Part shown: positions 15,593-24,704 of the stretch, one piece after another | How the letters are laid out: every line of letters starts with the position of its first letter | Position numbering within the stretch: the first letter of the stretch is position 1 | Assembly: GCF_907164845.1 (NCBI RefSeq) | Contig: NZ_OU015430.1 | Span: 734,001 to 798,000, forward strand | Length of the DNA: 64,000 nt | Direction: 5' to 3' | Source: Lysobacter luteus | GTDB lineage: Bacteria > Pseudomonadota > Gammaproteobacteria > Xanthomonadales > Xanthomonadaceae | The notes under the pieces: model-generated | The model's input: only the letters and a program-made list of their open reading frames with translations | Databases searched by the model: none | What the model was told of the DNA's origin: nothing | Program-made: the position numbers and the translations under genes

Positions 15593-17322
15593 TACGCCGG
15601 CTCGCCGGCCGCGCGCCGCTCGTAGGCGCGGAACGCGGCGTGGATGTGCTCGCGCAGTTCCTCGTCGTTCCACGGCTTGGTCAGGAACCGGTAGATCGCA
15701 CCTCGGTTGATCGCCTCGGTGATGGTGGCCACGTCGGTATAGCCGGAGAGCACCATGCGGATGGTGTCCGGGTGCAGGTCGCGCACGCGGCCGAGGAATT
15801 CGGTGCCGCTCATGTCCGGCATGCGCTGGTCGGAGACGATGACCTGCACCGTGTTGCTGGCCAGCAGGTCGAACGCCTGGCGCACGCTGTTGGCGGTCAG
15901 GATGGTGTAGCCGTCGCGGCGGAACAGGCGGACCAGCGAGCGCAGCACGTTCTCCTCGTCGTCGAGCAGCAGCAGGGTGCGCTCCGGGCGGGTCGCGGCG
16001 AACGCGCTGGGCAGCAGGAACCGCTTGCGCACCAGTTCGTCGAGCTGGTCGGCCGGCAAGGGCTCGCTGAAAATGTAGCCTTGGAAGAAGTCGCAGTGGT
16101 TGCGGCGCAGGAACCCGAGCTCGCCCTCGTTCTCGACGCCCTTGGCGGTGACCTTCATGCCCAGCCGGTGGCCCATCGCGATGATGCCGCGCACGATGGC
16201 GGCGCTGCGCGTATCGCTGGCGACGTTGCGGATGAAGCTGCGGTCGATCTTCAGCCGGTCCAGCGGGTACTGCGCCAATGCGGCGAAGCTCAGCCCGCCG
16301 AGGCCGAAATCCTGCACGGTCAGGGTCGCGCCCAGGGCCTGCAGGCCCTTGAGCGTGTCGAACACCTGGCGCGCGTCGAGTGCCAGCACGTTCTCGGAGA
16401 TCTCGAACTCCATCGCGCTGCCCGGTACGCCGTGGCGGTGCAGCAGCTCGCCGATCCGGTCGGTGCAGTCGCCCTGGGCCAGCATCGAGCCGGCCAGGTG
16501 GACCGACATGCCGAGGTAGTCGAGACCCTGCGCGCGCCAGTCGGCCAGTTGCCGGACCGCTGTCTCGGTGACCCACTCGCCCAGCCGCGCCGACAGGCCG
16601 ACGCGCTCGACGATGTCCATGAAGCGGTTCGGCCGCAGCAGTCCGGTGTCGGTCTGCCAGCGCAGCAGCGCGCCGAAGCCGGTCAGGCCGCCATCGCTGG
16701 CGCTCACCAACGGCTGGTAAACGAGCCGGAACTCGTCCTTGTCCAGCGCCTCCACCAGCCGTCCGGCAAAGCCGTCGCCGGTGGGCGGGCGGGCAGGACG
16801 GCTGGAATAGTGGCCGACTGCGTCGAGGCCTTCCTCCTTGACCCGACGCAGCGCCTGCTCGGCCTTGGCCAGCAGGCTGGCGGCGTCGTGCGCGTGGTCG
16901 GGGTAGACCGCGATGCCGATCGAGATCGTCATCGGCAGGGTGTAGGGCGGGATCGACAACGGGATCTCGAGCGCGTCGCGCAGGCGCTCGGCCAGGCCGG
17001 CGCCGTCGAGCTCGTTGTCTCGGTAGCCCAGCCCGGCGATGAACTCGTCGCTGTTGAGCCGCCACAGCCATGCATCCGAGGGGATCGCCTTGCGCAAACG
17101 CTGGGCGACCGCCGCCAGGGCCTGGTCGCCGATGTCCTCGCCCATGTTCGCGTTGATCGAACGGAACATGTCGATGTCGATGTGCAGCAGCGCCACCCGC
17201 CGCTTGGTGGCACCGGCCGCGGCCAGCGCCGTGGCCAGGTTGGGCCCGTTGGCGCCCAGCCGGTAGACCCCGGTCACGGGGTCGGTGGCGATGCTCCCGA
17301 AATCGTCATAACGCTGCGACAT
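15589..17322 (-). CDS. Degenerate GGDEF-EAL protein with C-terminal receiver domain
   Basis: A 577-residue protein with order GGDEF (about 10-165), EAL (about 185-430), receiver (about 447-570). The cyclase motif GG[DE]EF reads NSDEF. In the EAL domain the signature Glu is Gly (GFGALLRW), the metal-binding DD pair reads QD (VQDFGLGG), and AEGVE reads AKGVE. KIDRSFI and the Glu of FEISEN remain. Catalysis by either domain is therefore unlikely. The receiver looks active: LLLLDDEEN, SDQRMPDMSG, LSGYTD and LTKPWND. A GTG at 17328 is an alternative start. It follows the M28 peptidase gene by 9 bases, and its stop shares CTAG with the convergent kinase. Likely a c-di-GMP-binding or scaffold output protein; function unproven. 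Confidence 0.88.
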   Translation of the reverse strand: MSQRYDDFGSIATDPVTGVYRLGANGPNLATALAAAGATKRRVALLHIDIDMFRSINANMGEDIGDQALAAVAQRLRKAIPSDAWLWRLNSDEFIAGLGYRDNELDGAGLAERLRDALEIPLSIPPYTLPMTISIGIAVYPDHAHDAASLLAKAEQALRRVKEEGLDAVGHYSSRPARPPTGDGFAGRLVEALDKDEFRLVYQPLVSASDGGLTGFGALLRWQTDTGLLRPNRFMDIVERVGLSARLGEWVTETAVRQLADWRAQGLDYLGMSVHLAGSMLAQGDCTDRIGELLHRHGVPGSAMEFEISENVLALDARQVFDTLKGLQALGATLTVQDFGLGGLSFAALAQYPLDRLKIDRSFIRNVASDTRSAAIVRGIIAMGHRLGMKVTAKGVENEGELGFLRRNHCDFFQGYIFSEPLPADQLDELVRKRFLLPSAFAATRPERTLLLLDDEENVLRSLVRLFRRDGYTILTANSVRQAFDLLASNTVQVIVSDQRMPDMSGTEFLGRVRDLHPDTIRMVLSGYTDVATITEAINRGAIYRFLTKPWNDEELREHIHAAFRAYERRAAGEPAY

Positions 17323-17331
17323 GCCCACAGC

Positions 17332-18774
17332 TTACTTGCCGTCGGTCGCTCCGTCGGCCTGCACGCCGCTGCCGAAGTCGCCTTCCGCTGAAGCGGCCAG
17401 GTAGGCGAACACCGCATAGGCGGCGACGTTCTGCGCCAGCGCCGCCGGGTCGATCTTGTCGAAGGTGTCGTCCGGGGTGTGGTGCAGGTCGAAGTAGTCG
17501 CTGCCGTCCTGCGCCAGTCGGGCCCAGGCCAGGCCCTGCGCGGCGAACGGGCTGATGTCCGGTCCCGGGCCGCCCGCGTCGCCGGCGTACTCGATGCCCA
17601 GCGGTGCTAGCACCTCGGCGATCTGCTTCACGGCGTCCTGGGCGTACTCCGGTGCGCCGGTGCTGATGGCGTAGATGCGGCCGGCGCCGAAGTCGCTCTC
17701 GGCGGCGATCTGGTGCCGGCGAACCTCTTCGGCGTACTTCTCCGCGTACGCCTTGCCGCCCCACAGGCCCTGTTCCTCATTGGCGAAGGCGACCACGCGG
17801 ATCGTGCGAGCGGGCGCGGTCGGCAGGTCGCCGATCAGCTTGCCCGCGGCCATGGTCAGGCCGACGCCGGCACCATCGTCCACGGCGCCGGTACCCAGGT
17901 CCCACGAGTCCAGGTGGCCGCCGATCAGCACGACCTCCTGGGGCCTGCTGCTGCCGGTGATCTCGCCGATGACGTTGTGGCTGGTCGCCTCGCCATCCCA
18001 GCCGCAGTCCAGCGCCATGCGCACCGTCACCGGCTTGCCAAGCGCCAGCAGGCGGGTGAGCTGGTCGGCGTCGGGGACCGACAGCGCGGCCGCCGGAATC
18101 GGTTCCAGGCCGTCGTCGAAGCGGGTGATGCCGGTGTGCGGATTGCGGTGCGAATCGGTGCCTGCCGAACGCATCAGGTAGCCGGCGGCGCCCGCCCGGA
18201 TTGCCGCCGACGGGCCGCCACTGCGTACGCGCGAGCCCGGGCCATAGCCACTGCCGTCGCGGGCGCGCTCCATCCGGTAATCGATGAAGGCGATCTTGCC
18301 CGCAAGCGACCCTGCGGGTGCAGCCTGCAACGCGGCCAGGTCGGCGAAGCGTACGACCTCTGCCTCGACGGTGCCGCCGGGGCTGCCGCCCAGCGCGGTC
18401 AGGGTCAGCGGCTGGGCATGGCGCCCGACCACCTGGCCACTCTCGCTGCGGCGCACCCACTTGGGGAAGGTGACCGGTTCCAGCCACACCTTGTCGTAGC
18501 CCAGCGCCTCGAACTTCGCCTTGGCCCATTCGACCGCGCGCGCGTCGGCCTCGCTGCCGGCCAGTCGTGGGCCGACCTCTGTCGTCAGTGATTCGGTGAT
18601 GCGGTAGCCCAGGTCGCTGGCCAGGGCGGTCTCGCGCAGTTGCGTCGCGGTGTCGACGGCCTGCTCCGGGATCCGGGTCTGCGCGCCGGCCGGCGCCGAC
18701 AGGGCCAGCAGCAGGGAGGCGGCCAGGCCGGTTCCCAGTACCTTGGTTCCAAGCACGGTCGATATCGCGCGCAT
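17332..18774 (-). CDS. Secreted M28-family zinc aminopeptidase
   Basis: Exported metallopeptidase of 480 residues. The start at 18774 is preceded by AGGAGA and gives a Sec signal peptide (MRAISTVLGTKVLGTGLAASLLLALSAPAGAQ in parts, cleavage near residue 32). An upstream in-frame start at 18855 lacks such support. A PA-domain-like insert lies around 130-240. The M28 zinc site is visible as GGHLDSWDLGTGAVDDGAG (His, bridging Asp), ANEEQGL (Glu/Glu), ESDFGAG (Asp) and FDLHHTPDDT (His). Likely periplasmic or extracellular aminopeptidase similar to plasma glutamate carboxypeptidase-like enzymes. It precedes the GGDEF-EAL-REC gene closely, which may be operon packing rather than shared function. Confidence 0.9.
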   Translation of the reverse strand: MRAISTVLGTKVLGTGLAASLLLALSAPAGAQTRIPEQAVDTATQLRETALASDLGYRITESLTTEVGPRLAGSEADARAVEWAKAKFEALGYDKVWLEPVTFPKWVRRSESGQVVGRHAQPLTLTALGGSPGGTVEAEVVRFADLAALQAAPAGSLAGKIAFIDYRMERARDGSGYGPGSRVRSGGPSAAIRAGAAGYLMRSAGTDSHRNPHTGITRFDDGLEPIPAAALSVPDADQLTRLLALGKPVTVRMALDCGWDGEATSHNVIGEITGSSRPQEVVLIGGHLDSWDLGTGAVDDGAGVGLTMAAGKLIGDLPTAPARTIRVVAFANEEQGLWGGKAYAEKYAEEVRRHQIAAESDFGAGRIYAISTGAPEYAQDAVKQIAEVLAPLGIEYAGDAGGPGPDISPFAAQGLAWARLAQDGSDYFDLHHTPDDTFDKIDPAALAQNVAAYAVFAYLAASAEGDFGSGVQADGATDGK

Positions 18775-18891
18775 CAGGTCTCCTGCAGGGCCCAGGCCCA
18801 AAAAGAACGAAGCCACGAGCGTAACAACTCGCGGCTTCGGCTTGGGGTGCCTCAAGTCACGCGGCGTTTGCCGCGCTTGGCAGTTCGGCGG

Positions 18892-19311
18892 TCAGAGCCC
18901 GGGACGCTTGAGCGAATCGCGGATCTCGCGCAGCAGCAGGACTTCCTCGGCGGGGGCGGCCGGCGCGGCTTCGGCCGGCGGGTTCATCCGGTTGTAGGCC
19001 TTGATGACCATGAAGATCACGAAGGCGATCAACAGGAAGTCGATGATCGTCTGGATGAAGGCGCCATAGGTGATCACCGGGGCAGCGGCTTCCTGCGCGG
19101 CGGCCAGGGTGGCGTAATCATTCCCGTCCAGCGCGACGAACAGCTGGGAGAAATCCACCCCGCCCATCGCCATGCCGACGACCGGCATGATGATGCCGTC
19201 GACCAGTGCGGTGACGATCTTGCCGAACGCGGCGCCGATGACCACCGCGACCGCCAGGTCGAGGACGTTGCCACGGTTGATGAACGCTTTGAACTCGCTG
19301 ACCAGGCTCAT
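18892..19311 (-). CDS. mscL: Large-conductance mechanosensitive channel MscL
   Basis: Inner-membrane channel that opens under membrane tension to protect against osmotic downshock. The 139 residues begin [43 protein letters not shown], the TM1 pore helix signature. TM2 is [20 protein letters not shown] (about 88-107), followed by an Ala/Pro linker and the charged C-terminal helix [14 protein letters not shown]. Length is normal. It is transcribed alone, as usual. Confidence 0.98.
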   Translation of the reverse strand: MSLVSEFKAFINRGNVLDLAVAVVIGAAFGKIVTALVDGIIMPVVGMAMGGVDFSQLFVALDGNDYATLAAAQEAAAPVITYGAFIQTIIDFLLIAFVIFMVIKAYNRMNPPAEAAPAAPAEEVLLLREIRDSLKRPGL

Positions 19312-19340
19312 GCCGATCCCCTCGATGGATAACGGCGCGA

Positions 19341-20075
19341 CTATAACCCGCTGTCGGCCGCCGCCACCCGCCCGTGCAGTTCCACCACGCCGTCCAGGCT
19401 GGCGACGTAGGCGTCGCCGGGCTGCAGCGGCCCAACCCCGGCTGGGGTGCCCATGAACACCAGGTCGCCCGCCTTCAGGGCGAACAGGCGCGAGAGCTCG
19501 TGGAGGATGTCCGGGACATCCCAGATCAGGTCGGACAGCGCGCCGTGCTGGCGCACCTCGTCGTTGACCCGCAGGGTCAGCGTGCGGCTGGAGAGGTCAC
19601 CGACCTCGGCGACGGGAACCAGCTCGCTGACCGGCGCGGAATGGTCGAACGCCTTGCCGATATCCCAGGGCAGGCCCTTGGCCTTGGCGGCCGACTGCAG
19701 GTCGCGCCGGGTGAGGTCGAGCCCGATCGCGTAGCCGTGCACCATCGCACCGGCCGCGTCGCGGTCGACCAGGCCTGCCGGCGCATCGGCGCCCAGGGCA
19801 ACCACCAGTTCCACCTCGTGGTGCAGCTCCCCGGTGCCGCGCGGGTAGGGCACCACGCCGTCCAGCACGACCGCGTCCGCCGGCTTGCAGAAGAACACCG
19901 GGTGGCCGCGCTCCGCCCTGGAGGCAGGCGCCGCGGCGCCCATCTCACGGGCGTGGTCGGCGAAGTTGCGGCCGACGCAGTAGATGCGCCGGACCGGGAA
20001 GGTGTCGCCCGCTGCGGAACGGATCCGCAGGCGCGTCGGCGGCGTCGCCGCGATCACGTCGGTCATGGGTTTCAT
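19341..20075 (-). CDS. Fumarylacetoacetate hydrolase-family protein
   Basis: A 244-residue single-domain FAH enzyme, acting on a C-C bond in a beta-diketo acid or decarboxylating oxaloacetate. Motifs include [16 protein letters not shown] (N-terminal), [11 protein letters not shown] (metal-binding Glu pair), [25 protein letters not shown], and [19 protein letters not shown]. This form resembles acylpyruvase/fumarylpyruvate hydrolase YcgM-like proteins. Specific substrate cannot be read from sequence. Starts at 20075 and 20066 are both possible; the frame also extends to 20105 with unsupported residues. Confidence 0.88.
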   Translation of the reverse strand: MKPMTDVIAATPPTRLRIRSAAGDTFPVRRIYCVGRNFADHAREMGAAAPASRAERGHPVFFCKPADAVVLDGVVPYPRGTGELHHEVELVVALGADAPAGLVDRDAAGAMVHGYAIGLDLTRRDLQSAAKAKGLPWDIGKAFDHSAPVSELVPVAEVGDLSSRTLTLRVNDEVRQHGALSDLIWDVPDILHELSRLFALKAGDLVFMGTPAGVGPLQPGDAYVASLDGVVELHGRVAAADSGL

Positions 20076-20118
20076 GTCGGTTGATTGGCCGCCACGCGCG
20101 GCCACGTAGGACAGCGCC

Positions 20119-20412
20119 TCAGCGCGTCAGGACCGGCTTGCCGACGATGCGGTACTCGGCATCCACCACCCGTCGACCGCCCGGCCGCTTGTCCAGCTTG
20201 CCGCGACCGCGCCAGGCCTTGAACAGCAGCCCCCCGACCAGCATCGCCGCACCCAGCGCCACCGAGAACATCACCAGCAGGGCCAGCAGGCCCAAGCCGA
20301 TCACCCCCAGCACGAAACGCAGGGCGCGATGGCGCGGTTTGCGCGGCTCGAACGCCGAGCGCATGCGGGACTGGAACTGGTGGCTGTCGAAACGGAAGCT
20401 GGAACTGATCAT
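20119..20412 (-). CDS. Small membrane protein of unknown function
   Basis: A 97-residue protein I do not recognise. It has a charged N-terminus (MISSSFRFDSHQFQSRMR), a Pro/Arg stretch, then a long hydrophobic span (about 31-63, VLGVIGLGLLALLVMFSVALGAAMLVGGLL). A basic cytoplasmic tail contains KAWRGRGKLDKRPGGRRVVDAEYRIV. The span is long enough for one or two membrane helices. It is followed by the FAH-family gene on the same strand and is divergent from the Rieske gene. Confidence 0.65.
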   Translation of the reverse strand: MISSSFRFDSHQFQSRMRSAFEPRKPRHRALRFVLGVIGLGLLALLVMFSVALGAAMLVGGLLFKAWRGRGKLDKRPGGRRVVDAEYRIVGKPVLTR

Positions 20413-20546
20413 CGATACGGTCGTGACACAATGCGGCGCAACGCCGGACGACCCAGTATCGGCGGTGGCAGGGCGGGGATTGTGAGAACTTCGTTAAAAA
20501 CCCAGCATGGGAAGTGTGACAGGGTCGTGAAGACGGGCATCCCGTC

Positions 20547-20879
20547 GTGAGTGGCGGCCCGCTGGTCACGCTCGACCAACTGGCCGATGGCGGCTTCGGC
20601 GAGACCGAGGCCACGGTCGATGGCGACACCGAATCGATCGTGATCTATCGCGACGGCGACCGCGTGCGCGCCTGGATGAACGTGTGCCCGCATGCGGGCC
20701 GACGGCTCGACTGGGCGCCGGGGCAGTTCCTAAAGAGTCGCGAGGGGCTGCTGGTGTGCGCGGCCCACGGCGCCAGTTTCGAACTGCAGGGCGGCGAATG
20801 CGTCGGCGGTCCGTGCCGGGGCGAGTCGCTGCGGCCGGTGGCGGTGGAGATCCGCGACGGTGCGGTCTGGCTGGCCTGA
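20547..20879 (+). CDS. Rieske [2Fe-2S] ferredoxin-like protein
   Basis: A 110-residue protein made of a single Rieske domain. Cluster ligands are visible as C47-P-H49 (NVCPHAGRRLDW) and C71-A-A-H74 (LLVCAAHGASFEL), the CxH...CxxH pattern of Rieske ferredoxins. There is no signal peptide, so it is cytoplasmic. It resembles the NirD/BphF-like electron-transfer type, but no oxygenase or reductase partner is adjacent. The start is a GTG with only a weak ribosome site, and no better upstream start is in frame. Confidence 0.85.
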   Translation: MSGGPLVTLDQLADGGFGETEATVDGDTESIVIYRDGDRVRAWMNVCPHAGRRLDWAPGQFLKSREGLLVCAAHGASFELQGGECVGGPCRGESLRPVAVEIRDGAVWLA

Positions 20880-20882
20880 GCC

Positions 20883-22721
20883 TCAGAACAACAGGTTCAC
20901 CATCAGCACCGCGATCAGCGCGTAGGCCAGCGACAGCGGCGCACCCACCTTCCACAGCTCCTTGCCGGTGTAGCCCGCCGGCCCGGTGATCATCGAGATG
21001 ACCGGGTTCGACGCGGTCATGAAGTTGTTGGACGCTGACAGTGCGACCACCAATGCGAAGGCGGTCGGGTTGCCGCCTGCGGCGAGGGCGATGTTGATCG
21101 CCAGCGGCACCATGACGATCGCCGCGCCGACATGGCTGATCACCAGCGAAAACGCGGTGGTCAGCAAACCCAGTGCGAGTTGCAGCAGCCAGCGCGGGGT
21201 GGCACCCGGCATCTGTTCGATCGTGTGGCCGGCCACCCAGGCCGCCGCGCCGCTGGAGTCCATCGCCCAGCCCAGCGGGATCAGGCAGGCCATCAGGAAC
21301 ACGGTCTTCCAGTTGATCGCCGAGTACGCCTCGTCGATGTGGATGACGCCGGCGATCAGCATGCCGGCAACGCCGGTCATCAGCGCGATCGACACCGGCA
21401 GCCGCGACGACAGCGCAAGCAGCATCGCCACGCCGAAGATGCCCAGCGCCAGCTTGAGCTTGTGCGGGCGCTGCTCGCCCTTGGGGTAGTCGGTGACCAC
21501 CACCAGGTCCTTGCCCTTGGCCGCGTCGGCCAGGTCGGTCCAGATGCTGTGCAGTACCAGCATGTCGCCGGCGCGCAGGGGCACGTCGCGCACGTTCTCG
21601 CGCATGACCGTCTTGTCGCGGTTGACCGCCAGCAGGCTCAACCCGAGTTGCTTGCGCAACTGGAGGTCGCGCCCGGTCTTGCCGATGAACTTCGAGGTGG
21701 CCGGGATCACCGCCTCGGAGATGCCGGCGCGGCTCGGGTTGAACAGGTCGCCGAAGTTCCGCAGCCGCGTGCTCAGGCGGAGCATCTGGTTCTGCGCGAA
21801 ATCGCCGACCTGGCGGCGCGAGCCCATGGCGCCGATCACGCTGCCGACCCAGATCCGGGCGTCCGCCGGTGGCGACAGCCGCGCCTCCTCCTTGGTCTTG
21901 AGCGCGAGGATCAGGGGCGCGTTGTGCAGCGCCTCGGCCTCGCCCAGCGACATCCCTACCAGCGGGCTGTCGGCGGTCACGGTCAGCTCGTAGACGTCGC
22001 CGTCGATGCCGTAGGCGTTGGCGAAGTAACTCTGGGTTCGCGCCGGGGTGACACCCTTGCCTTCCTCCTCGTGCAGCCGGCGGTTGCCGAAGAAACGGAA
22101 GTACAGCAGCGAGGTCGCCAGCAGCGCGGCGCCGATCGGCAGCGGCGCGAACATCTTCAGCGGCTCGATGGTGGCCGCGCCCGAGGGCAGGTTGCTGTTG
22201 GCCTGCAGCAACAGGTCGTTGAGCATGATCAGCGGCGAGTTGCCGACCATGGTCAGCGAACTGCCCATCACGATCGCGGTGGCCAGCGGCAGCAGCAGCC
22301 GCGGCAGGGTGAGCCCCGTGCGCGAGGACAACCGCGAGGCCACCGGCAGGTACAGCGCCATCACCGACGGGTTCTGCATCACCGACGAGTTGATGCCCGC
22401 GATCGCGCCGGTCAGCAGCAGCAATCGCTGCTCGACCCCGTGGGCGCGCCGCAGCAGCCAGCCGGCCAGGCGGTTGAGCGCGCCGGTGCGGTCCAGCCCG
22501 GCGCCCAGGATCATCGTCGCGATGATGCTCATGACCGCGTTTGAGGAGAAGCCGTTGAAGATCTCCTCCGGTGCGACCAGCCCCGAGAGGCCCAGCAGCA
22601 CCAGCACGACCAGCGCGACCACGTCGGCGCGGATGCGCTCGAACAGGAACATCACCATCGTGAAGCCCACCAGCCCGAGGACGAGCTTCATGTCGGTGGT
22701 GAGCGTCAGCGCGGTTTCCAT
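20883..22721 (-). CDS. SLC13/DASS-type membrane transporter with RCK_C domains
   Basis: A 612-residue inner-membrane permease of the divalent anion/sodium symporter type. Multiple hydrophobic helices lie at about 10-200 and 400-612, with family motifs GINSSVMQNPSVMALYLPVASRL, ATAIVMGSSLTMVGNSPLIML and, in the second half, VISHVGAAIVMVPLAINIAL. Between them (about 215-390) lie two soluble TrkA-C/RCK_C-like domains (ELTVTADSPLVGMSLGEAEALHNAPLIL and FIGKTGRDLQLRKQLGLSLLAVNRDK). Substrate could be sulfate, a dicarboxylate or citrate and cannot be decided here. It lies tail-to-tail with the Rieske gene. Confidence 0.85.
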   Translation of the reverse strand: METALTLTTDMKLVLGLVGFTMVMFLFERIRADVVALVVLVLLGLSGLVAPEEIFNGFSSNAVMSIIATMILGAGLDRTGALNRLAGWLLRRAHGVEQRLLLLTGAIAGINSSVMQNPSVMALYLPVASRLSSRTGLTLPRLLLPLATAIVMGSSLTMVGNSPLIMLNDLLLQANSNLPSGAATIEPLKMFAPLPIGAALLATSLLYFRFFGNRRLHEEEGKGVTPARTQSYFANAYGIDGDVYELTVTADSPLVGMSLGEAEALHNAPLILALKTKEEARLSPPADARIWVGSVIGAMGSRRQVGDFAQNQMLRLSTRLRNFGDLFNPSRAGISEAVIPATSKFIGKTGRDLQLRKQLGLSLLAVNRDKTVMRENVRDVPLRAGDMLVLHSIWTDLADAAKGKDLVVVTDYPKGEQRPHKLKLALGIFGVAMLLALSSRLPVSIALMTGVAGMLIAGVIHIDEAYSAINWKTVFLMACLIPLGWAMDSSGAAAWVAGHTIEQMPGATPRWLLQLALGLLTTAFSLVISHVGAAIVMVPLAINIALAAGGNPTAFALVVALSASNNFMTASNPVISMITGPAGYTGKELWKVGAPLSLAYALIAVLMVNLLF

Positions 22722-22733
22722 GCCCGGGGTCGG

Positions 22734-23507
22734 CTACTCGTCTTGGGTCGGCGACTCCTGGGGAGCGGTCGCGGACGGCTTGTCGTACAGCAGGTCCCAG
22801 ACACCGTGGCCCAGTTTCTGGCCGCGCGTCTCGAAATGCGTCTGCGGGCGCCATTCCGGCCGCGGTACCGAACCGCGCGGACCGGCGCGGTTTGCGATGC
22901 CTGCGGTTGCGTCGAGCACATCCCACATCTGCTCGGCATAGTCCTGCCAATCGGTGGCGAGGTGCAAGCGCCCGCCGGGCGCGAGCTTGCGCACCAGCAG
23001 CGCGGCGAACGCGGGCTGGACCAGCCGGCGCTTGTTGTGCCGCTTCTTGTGCCATGGATCCGGGAAGTAGATGCGGACCTCGTCGAGGCTGGCGTCGGCG
23101 ACCTCGTTGTCGAGCACCTCGACCGCGTCGTGGTGGTAGACCCGCACGTTGGCGGCGTCGTCGGCGGCCAGTGCGTTGAGCAGACGGCCGACGCCGGGGG
23201 CGTGCACCTCGATACCGATCAGGTCGCGCGCCTTGTCGTGCTGCGCGGCGAAGCGCAGCGCCTCGCCGTTGCCGAACCCGATCTCCAGCACGCGCGGCAC
23301 ACTGCGGCCGAAGATCGCGTCGTAATCGCGCGGCTGGCCCTCGTAGTCGATGCCGTAGCGCGCCCATTGCTGGTCGAATGCGCGCTGCTGCGCCGGGGTG
23401 AACCGGCCCTGGCGCAGCACGAAGCTGCGCACCTGGCGGTGGCCCTGGGTGACGGTGAACGGCTTGGGCGGAGCGGTCCTGCCGGACGGGTGTTCGCTGT
23501 CGCCCAT
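22734..23507 (-). CDS. trmB: tRNA (guanine-N7)-methyltransferase TrmB
   Basis: Methylates G46 of tRNAs using S-adenosylmethionine. The 257-residue protein starts at 23507 ([19 protein letters not shown]), overlapping the thiG stop as TGATG. The longer frame upstream reads through thiG. SAM-binding motif [12 protein letters not shown] (about 70-81) and the TrmB signature [22 protein letters not shown] are clear, as is [13 protein letters not shown]. The order thiS-thiG-trmB is typical of Xanthomonadaceae and other gammaproteobacteria. Confidence 0.95.
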   Translation of the reverse strand: MGDSEHPSGRTAPPKPFTVTQGHRQVRSFVLRQGRFTPAQQRAFDQQWARYGIDYEGQPRDYDAIFGRSVPRVLEIGFGNGEALRFAAQHDKARDLIGIEVHAPGVGRLLNALAADDAANVRVYHHDAVEVLDNEVADASLDEVRIYFPDPWHKKRHNKRRLVQPAFAALLVRKLAPGGRLHLATDWQDYAEQMWDVLDATAGIANRAGPRGSVPRPEWRPQTHFETRGQKLGHGVWDLLYDKPSATAPQESPTQDE

Positions 23508-24298
23508 CAGCCGATCAGGCCGTCCACCGGGCTGGACGCGCTGGCGAAGCGCTTGCGCGGGATGCGGCCTGCACGGAAGGCGGCGCGGCCGGCCTCGACC
23601 GCCAGCTTCATCGCGTGCGCCATCAGGACCGGGTCCTTCGCGCCGGCGATCGCGGTGTTCATCAGCACCCCGTCGCAGCCCAGCTCCATCGCGATGGCCG
23701 CGTCGGAGGCGGTGCCGACGCCGGCGTCGACGATGATCGGCACCTTGGCGTTCTCGACGATCTCGATCAGGTTCCACTTGTTCTGGATGCCCAGCCCGGA
23801 GCCGATCGGCGCGGCCAGCGGCATCACCGCGACGCAGCCGATCTCCTCCAGCCGCCTGGCCAGCAGCGGGTCGTCGGAGGTGTAGACCATCACGTCGAAG
23901 CCGTCGGCCACCAGGGTCTCGGCGGCTGCCAGGGTCTGCACCACATCGGGGTACAGCGTGCGCTGGTCGCCGAGTACCTCGAGCTTGACCAGGTTGTGGC
24001 CGTCCAGCAGTTCGCGCGCGAGCCGGCACGTGCGCACGGCGTCGTCGGCGGTGTAGCAGCCGGCGGTGTTGGGCAGGATGGTGAACCGGTCCGGCGGCAG
24101 CACGTCGAGCAGGTTCGGCTCGCCGGGGTTCTGGCCGATGTTGCTGCGGCGGATCGCGACGGTGACGATCTCCGCGCCGGCGGCCTCGGTGGCGCGGCGG
24201 GTTTCGTCCAGGTCCCTGAACTTGCCGGTGCCGGTGAGCAGGCGCGAGGCGTAGGTCTTGCCCGCGATGACGAGGGAATCGTTGGGAGCGTTGGTCAT
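23507..24298 (-). CDS. thiG: Thiazole synthase ThiG
   Basis: Builds the thiazole phosphate of thiamine from deoxyxylulose phosphate, a glycine-derived imine and ThiS-thiocarboxylate. The 263-residue TIM-barrel starts at 24298 ([27 protein letters not shown]). Conserved blocks are [48 protein letters not shown] (Schiff-base Lys region), [15 protein letters not shown] and [17 protein letters not shown]. It lies 22 bases downstream of thiS. No TPP riboswitch is visible ahead of the pair. Confidence 0.97.
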   Translation of the reverse strand: MTNAPNDSLVIAGKTYASRLLTGTGKFRDLDETRRATEAAGAEIVTVAIRRSNIGQNPGEPNLLDVLPPDRFTILPNTAGCYTADDAVRTCRLARELLDGHNLVKLEVLGDQRTLYPDVVQTLAAAETLVADGFDVMVYTSDDPLLARRLEEIGCVAVMPLAAPIGSGLGIQNKWNLIEIVENAKVPIIVDAGVGTASDAAIAMELGCDGVLMNTAIAGAKDPVLMAHAMKLAVEAGRAAFRAGRIPRKRFASASSPVDGLIG

Positions 24299-24320
24299 CC
24301 GGGGATTATCGCACCGCGGC

Positions 24321-24521
24321 TCAGCCACCGCCGAGCGCGTGCACGATCTCGACCCGGTCGCCATCGGCCAGCGCGTGCTCCCCGTGGCGGCTGCGGGGGA
24401 CGATCGCGCCGTTGACCTCCACCGCGACCCGGCGCTCGGCCAAGTGCTCGGCCACGAGCAGGGCGGTGACGGTCAGCGGGGTCGGGAAGGTGCGGGGTTC
24501 GCCATTGAGGGTGATGTCCAT
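24321..24521 (-). CDS. thiS: Sulfur carrier protein ThiS
   Basis: Ubiquitin-fold sulfur carrier that donates sulfur to the thiazole ring. The 66-residue product starts at 24521 ([22 protein letters not shown]) and ends ALGGG. The C-terminal Gly-Gly is adenylated and thiocarboxylated. It has the ThiS features [15 protein letters not shown] and [13 protein letters not shown]. The open frame upstream of 24521 is not supported. It is the first gene of thiS-thiG-trmB. Confidence 0.95.
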   Translation of the reverse strand: MDITLNGEPRTFPTPLTVTALLVAEHLAERRVAVEVNGAIVPRSRHGEHALADGDRVEIVHALGGG

Positions 24522-24704
24522 CCGCGCATTGTCCCGCGACCGGTGCGCGCGGGCCAGCGGGGTGGTGGTCCAGCCTGCGCCGTGCGGGATAGGCCACGCC
24601 CGGCAGGACCGACGGCGCTTGTCGGGCGCCCGGGGCCGTGATTGGATGCAGGCCATTCGCCGGCGCATGTCGCGCCGGCTTGCCGCCACCGCAGGAGCAC
24701 CCCG

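Noticed and set aside
14465-17391. Very long open frames opposite or shifted to the kinase and GGDEF-EAL-REC genes (868 and 942 codons)
   Set aside because: High GC keeps alternative frames open; products are Arg/Ala/Gly/His-rich with no domains, while the accepted frames contain full domain motifs.
20566-23367. A 933-codon minus-strand frame across the SLC13-type gene and Rieske gene
   Set aside because: It is a shifted frame of the transporter; the accepted frame has clear membrane helices and RCK_C motifs.
24522-24704. Possible TPP riboswitch before thiS
   Set aside because: No CTGAGA or ACCTGA-type conserved segments are visible on the minus strand upstream of thiS.
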